Shown piece after piece: positions 7,477 to 8,802 of a DNA stretch of 8,802 nt; position 1 is the stretch's first letter; each line of letters starts with the position of its first letter. A model generated the notes under the pieces. The model ran no database searches. It was not told where the DNA came from and saw only the letters and a program-made list of their open reading frames with translations. Source of the DNA: Bacteroidaceae bacterium (GTDB lineage: Bacteria > Bacteroidota > Bacteroidia > Bacteroidales > Bacteroidaceae); assembly GCA_017628775.1 (NCBI GenBank), contig JAGBYN010000082.1, positions 1-8,802 of the forward strand, written 5' to 3'. The position numbers and the translations under genes are program-made.

Positions 7477-7510
7477 TTTGCTTTACTGTAAGGATGCAAA
7501 TGTAATTTTG
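7477..7510 (+). promoter_or_regulatory. back-to-back -7 boxes sharing a TA; possible divergent promoter
   Basis: CAAATGTA at 7497-7504 reads TACATTTG on the minus strand (full -7 match, followed by CA). TAATTTTG at 7503-7510 is a full match on the plus strand. They share TA at 7503-7504. The plus-strand box has a TTTG at 7477-7480, 22 bases upstream, slightly longer than the usual spacing; the minus-strand box has no good -33. The leftward start would lie just before the hairpin at 7425-7463. Both could be chance in AT-rich DNA. Confidence 0.3.
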
Positions 7511-7667
7511 TCATTCTGACAGTATTTCCGAATATATTCTCGGGGAGCAAAGATTTTACAAATAAAACCATACTTAATAGAAATACATTGGGTTTTGAGC
7601 GAGCTTTTTTGCTAATTCATATTTGCAGATGTTTGTATTTCATCACTTTTTACCTCAAAAATAATTA

Positions 7668-7737
7668 TTTTGTCCCCGAAGTGTCCGGGGGACAAAAAAA
7701 GGACAAAAATACGTCCCTCGAGTGTCTGGGGCACAAA
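7668..7737. repeat. tandem pair of 25-bp repeats (41-bp period); first copy forms a GC-rich hairpin
   Basis: Copy 1 (7672-7696) begins GTCCCCGAAGTGTCC and copy 2 (7713-7737) begins GTCCCTCGAGTGTCT; aligned without gaps they agree at 20 of 25 positions. In copy 1 TTTTGTCCCC (7668-7677) pairs perfectly with GGGGACAAAA (7688-7697) around a 10-base loop. In copy 2 the stem is broken. A further GGACAAAAA lies between them. It is much more G/C-rich than its surroundings, which suggests a repeat element or structured RNA. No protein start is attached. Confidence 0.6.
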
Positions 7738-7858
7738 CGAGAGACAGAATAGAGTTTTTGCACTTTGCTTATTCTAATTATAAAACTATCCTATTTGATT
7801 GTTGATCAGTGCGTTAGTAGGTAATTTATGCTTTAAATTATTGATTTGTATTAAATTT

Positions 7859-7887
7859 GCTAACATATTGACTATCAATGTGTTAAC
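7859..7887. repeat. imperfect 13-bp dyad with 3-base centre
   Basis: GCTAACATATTGA (7859-7871) and TCAATGTGTTAAC (7875-7887) are reverse complements at 11 of 13 positions, with CTA in the centre. The short spacer and arm length fit a dimeric protein-binding site (repressor or recombinase core) better than an RNA hairpin. No recombinase gene is in the window. Confidence 0.45.
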
Positions 7888-7949
7888 CAATTACTACTTT
7901 CCGATGCAACATGTAGAACTATTTAATTATGAGAATCTTACGCTTTAAA

Positions 7950-8012
7950 CGGTAGAAAACCATTTCTTACTTGTTCGGCGGTAGAAAAATGGCCATTTTT
8001 GCCGTTCTAACG
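7950..8012. repeat. direct repeat CGGTAGAAAA plus 16-bp perfect palindrome
   Basis: CGGTAGAAAA occurs at 7950-7959 and again at 7979-7988, 29 bases apart. The second copy runs into the perfect palindrome AAAAATGGCCATTTTT (7985-8000). An inverted, one-mismatch copy of its start (TTCTAACG, 8005-8012) follows. This nested arrangement resembles an operator or an end of a mobile element; no gene is attached. Confidence 0.5.
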
Positions 8013-8028
8013 TTCGTTCTCAAGAGTC

Positions 8029-8051
8029 ATGGAAAAACTAAGCTTTCCCAT
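8029..8051. repeat. small inverted repeat ATGGAAA/TTTCCCAT
   Basis: ATGGAAA (8029-8035) and TTTCCCAT (8044-8051) pair with one extra C and an 8-base loop. It lies between the palindrome at 7985-8000 and the element at 8084-8165. No function is evident. Confidence 0.3.
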
Positions 8052-8083
8052 CCAGAAGTTCACCTCTTTTTCTATATGTAAAG

Positions 8084-8165
8084 GCAGTGCGAACGAGTGA
8101 GATGCCAAACTTGTTTGAGCATTTCGCAACGAGTGCAGCCTGCTTTCGCACGCAGTGCAAAGGTA
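8084..8165 (-). repeat. putative dispersed intergenic element with internal hairpin and a leftward -7 box
   Basis: GCAGTGC at 8084-8090 is repeated at 8152-8158. GTGCGAA (8087-8093) is inverted as TTCGCAC (8145-8151). Between them ATGC-CAAAC (8102-8110) pairs with GTTTG-a-GCAT (8113-8122) around a TT loop. The right edge TGCAAAGGTA reads TACCTTTG on the minus strand (8158-8165), a full -7 match followed by CA; a TTG stands 23 bases upstream, rather far for -33. From memory this text resembles a repeat found many times between genes in Bacteroides and Prevotella, but copy number cannot be tested within one window. Confidence 0.5.
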
Positions 8166-8283
8166 CGATTTTTCTGTCGTATTATCGCCAACTGTTGTCT
8201 ACTAAATGCAATGAGATTTTGTATTTGTTGACAATGAGGTAATAATAGCTGCTCTCTAAGTAACTTATATCACAATGAATTAG

Positions 8284-8300
8284 TATCTTTGTTAAAGATA
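8284..8300 (+). promoter_or_regulatory. -7 box of the 8313 gene inside a 7-bp dyad
   Basis: TATCTTTG (8284-8291) is a full match to TAnnTTTG and would start transcription near 8298, leaving a leader of about 15 bases to the ATG at 8313. The -33 region lacks a clear TTTG. The box is the left half of a perfect dyad, TATCTTT (8284-8290), GTT, AAAGATA (8294-8300), which could be an operator covering the promoter. Confidence 0.55.
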
Positions 8301-8312
8301 TAAGATAATATT

Positions 8313-8672
8313 ATGGCAAATCATTATAGTACATATTTTAATATTAAGCACAAAGACTTTGTAAACAAAGGTGTGTATAATGCTTTCTTGGATAAAGATT
8401 CATTGCTGCATATAGATCCTCTATTGCTAAAAGGGTGTGATATTCCCGAGTTTCAAAATGCTTATGAAGATTTTCTACAGTATTTTAGAGGCTTTGTTAC
8501 ATTAACAAACGCAGCTTTTAGCAAATCAAAGGAAGATCGTTTCTTCAAGGCTATGATTAAACGATATACTTTAAAAGAAATTTCCAATACAGGATTGGGC
8601 TATTCTACAAGGAATACACATGGTAGAGGCATAAGTGGCGCATTATCTATACAATTGGCTGAAAGTACATAG
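8313..8672 (+). pseudogene. uncharacterised protein, 119 residues, probably the truncated N-terminus of a longer protein
   Basis: I do not recognise a named family. The product is soluble, with no signal peptide or membrane segment, and it is clearly protein-like: an N-terminal MANHYSTYFNIKHKDF, an IDPLLLKGCDIPEF segment at about residues 34-47, then a helical, charged part and a glycine-rich NTGLGYSTRNTHGRGISG at about residues 92-109 that looks like the middle of a conserved domain. The frame ends ten residues later, without a natural tail. It is visibly more AT-rich than the genes to the left and stands on the opposite strand with its own promoter, all suggesting acquired DNA. From general resemblance, longer uncharacterised proteins of accessory (perhaps defence) islands begin like this, but that is a weak memory-based impression. 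It could instead be a complete small protein. No continuation was found in the other two frames between 8672 and 8802. Confidence 0.6.
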
Positions 8673-8727
8673 TCGTCCCTTAAAAAACTCTAACAATCTG
8701 ATATACAATAAAAGAGATTGCTATTTG

Positions 8728-8759
8728 TTTGGTTATTTCTGCAGAAAGTTGTACCTTTA
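8728..8759 (+). promoter_or_regulatory. Bacteroidetes-type promoter before the ATG at 8783
   Basis: TTTG (8728-8731), a 20-base spacer, then TACCTTTA (8752-8759), which matches the -7 box TAnnTTTG at all but the last base. The spacing is right. It is the only site in the window with both boxes well placed. Transcription would start around 8766, with a leader of about 17 bases. Confidence 0.55.
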
Positions 8760-8782
8760 AGGTATAAAACTTGCAGAATTTT

Positions 8783-8802
8783 ATGATTAAAAATAGTACA
8801 TC
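8783..8802 (+). CDS. start of a gene cut by the window edge (six and a fraction codons)
   Basis: The ATG follows a promoter at a fitting distance, with the A/T-rich leader usual in Bacteroidetes. The visible residues are MIKNST, then a codon starting TC (serine). Several Bacteroidetes IS4-family transposases begin with something like M-x-K-S-T-Y-F, which fits the mobile-element reading, but six residues cannot identify a protein. Confidence 0.3.

Larger units (their letters stand above)
7074..8312. other. 1.24-kb gene-less, AT-rich interval with many small repeats and promoter boxes
   Basis: No reading frame of 60 or more codons with a start lies here on either strand, and no tRNA or rRNA was recognised. 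The interval runs between the divergent starts of rarA (leftward) and the 8313 gene (rightward), far more than two promoters need. It contains the hairpins, dyads, tandem pair and -7 boxes listed separately. It may hold one or more non-coding RNAs, a decayed mobile element, or relics of genes; nothing visible decides between these. Confidence 0.8.
8671..8802 (+). mobile_element. possible left end of an insertion sequence interrupting the 8313 gene
   Basis: Right after the point where the upstream protein breaks off, the sequence becomes non-coding for about 110 bases, then shows a strong promoter match and a new ATG in the same direction. Such a layout fits the left end of an insertion sequence with its transposase gene running off the window. 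The boundary near 8671 is estimated from the loss of coding sequence. Terminal inverted repeats and a target duplication cannot be checked because the other end is outside. Confidence 0.35.

Noticed and set aside
7672..7737. CRISPR-like array
   Set aside because: There are only two diverged units with a 16-base interval and no cas genes in the window.
7665..7805. Open frame through the tandem repeats (starting LFCPRSVRG)
   Set aside because: It has no ATG or other convincing start, is short, and its sequence is set by the repeats. It is more likely non-coding.
8664..8801. AGTACAT at 8664-8670 and 8795-8801 as a 7-bp target-site duplication around a 124-bp insertion
   Set aside because: The same 7-mer also occurs at 8328-8334 inside the gene, the putative insert has no matching terminal inverted repeats, and the second copy falls within the new frame starting at 8783. 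Coincidence is more likely.

Overview
The window looks like a chromosomal segment of a Bacteroidales bacterium, most likely Prevotella or a close relative. The support is a DUF4924 gene joined to rfbD, a long secreted S9 peptidase of the Bacteroidetes type, A-rich leaders instead of Shine-Dalgarno sites, and many matches to the Bacteroidetes -7 promoter box TAnnTTTG. The genus is an inference.

Left part (1-7073): six genes all read leftward, on the minus strand. In order of transcription they are rarA (AAA+ replication-fork protein), a family-2-type glycosyltransferase, a GT11 alpha-1,2-fucosyltransferase-like enzyme, a secreted prolyl-oligopeptidase-family (S9) peptidase, a DUF4924 protein, and rfbD (dTDP-4-dehydrorhamnose reductase, cut by the window edge). 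The two glycosyltransferases are one base apart and DUF4924/rfbD are four bases apart, so each pair is probably translationally coupled. The glycosyltransferases and rfbD point to surface polysaccharide assembly (nucleotide-sugar supply and fucose transfer). RarA and the peptidase are housekeeping or nutritional functions that appear to share transcription units with them. A hairpin at 1424-1470 probably separates the peptidase from DUF4924-rfbD.

Middle part (7074-8312): about 1.24 kb with no credible gene. It is AT-rich and dense in small structures: two perfect short hairpins, a terminator-like long hairpin facing left, a 41-bp-period tandem pair carrying a GC-rich stem, a 29-bp dyad, a 16-bp palindrome beside a direct repeat, an element at 8084-8165 that resembles a dispersed repeat, and several perfect TAnnTTTG boxes, mostly facing left. 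It reads as a boundary between the core operons and an accessory segment.

Right part (8313-8802): a rightward, AT-rich gene with its own promoter. It encodes only 119 residues and seems to stop in mid-domain. Directly after its stop codon there is a well-formed promoter (TTTG, 20-bp spacer, TACCTTTA) and a new ATG that runs off the window. The simplest reading is that an insertion sequence or another gene has replaced the 3' part of the first gene, but the decisive sequence lies outside the window. No complete new system can be shown here. The best leads are the truncated right-hand gene, the structured 1.2-kb gap, and the fucosyltransferase pair.
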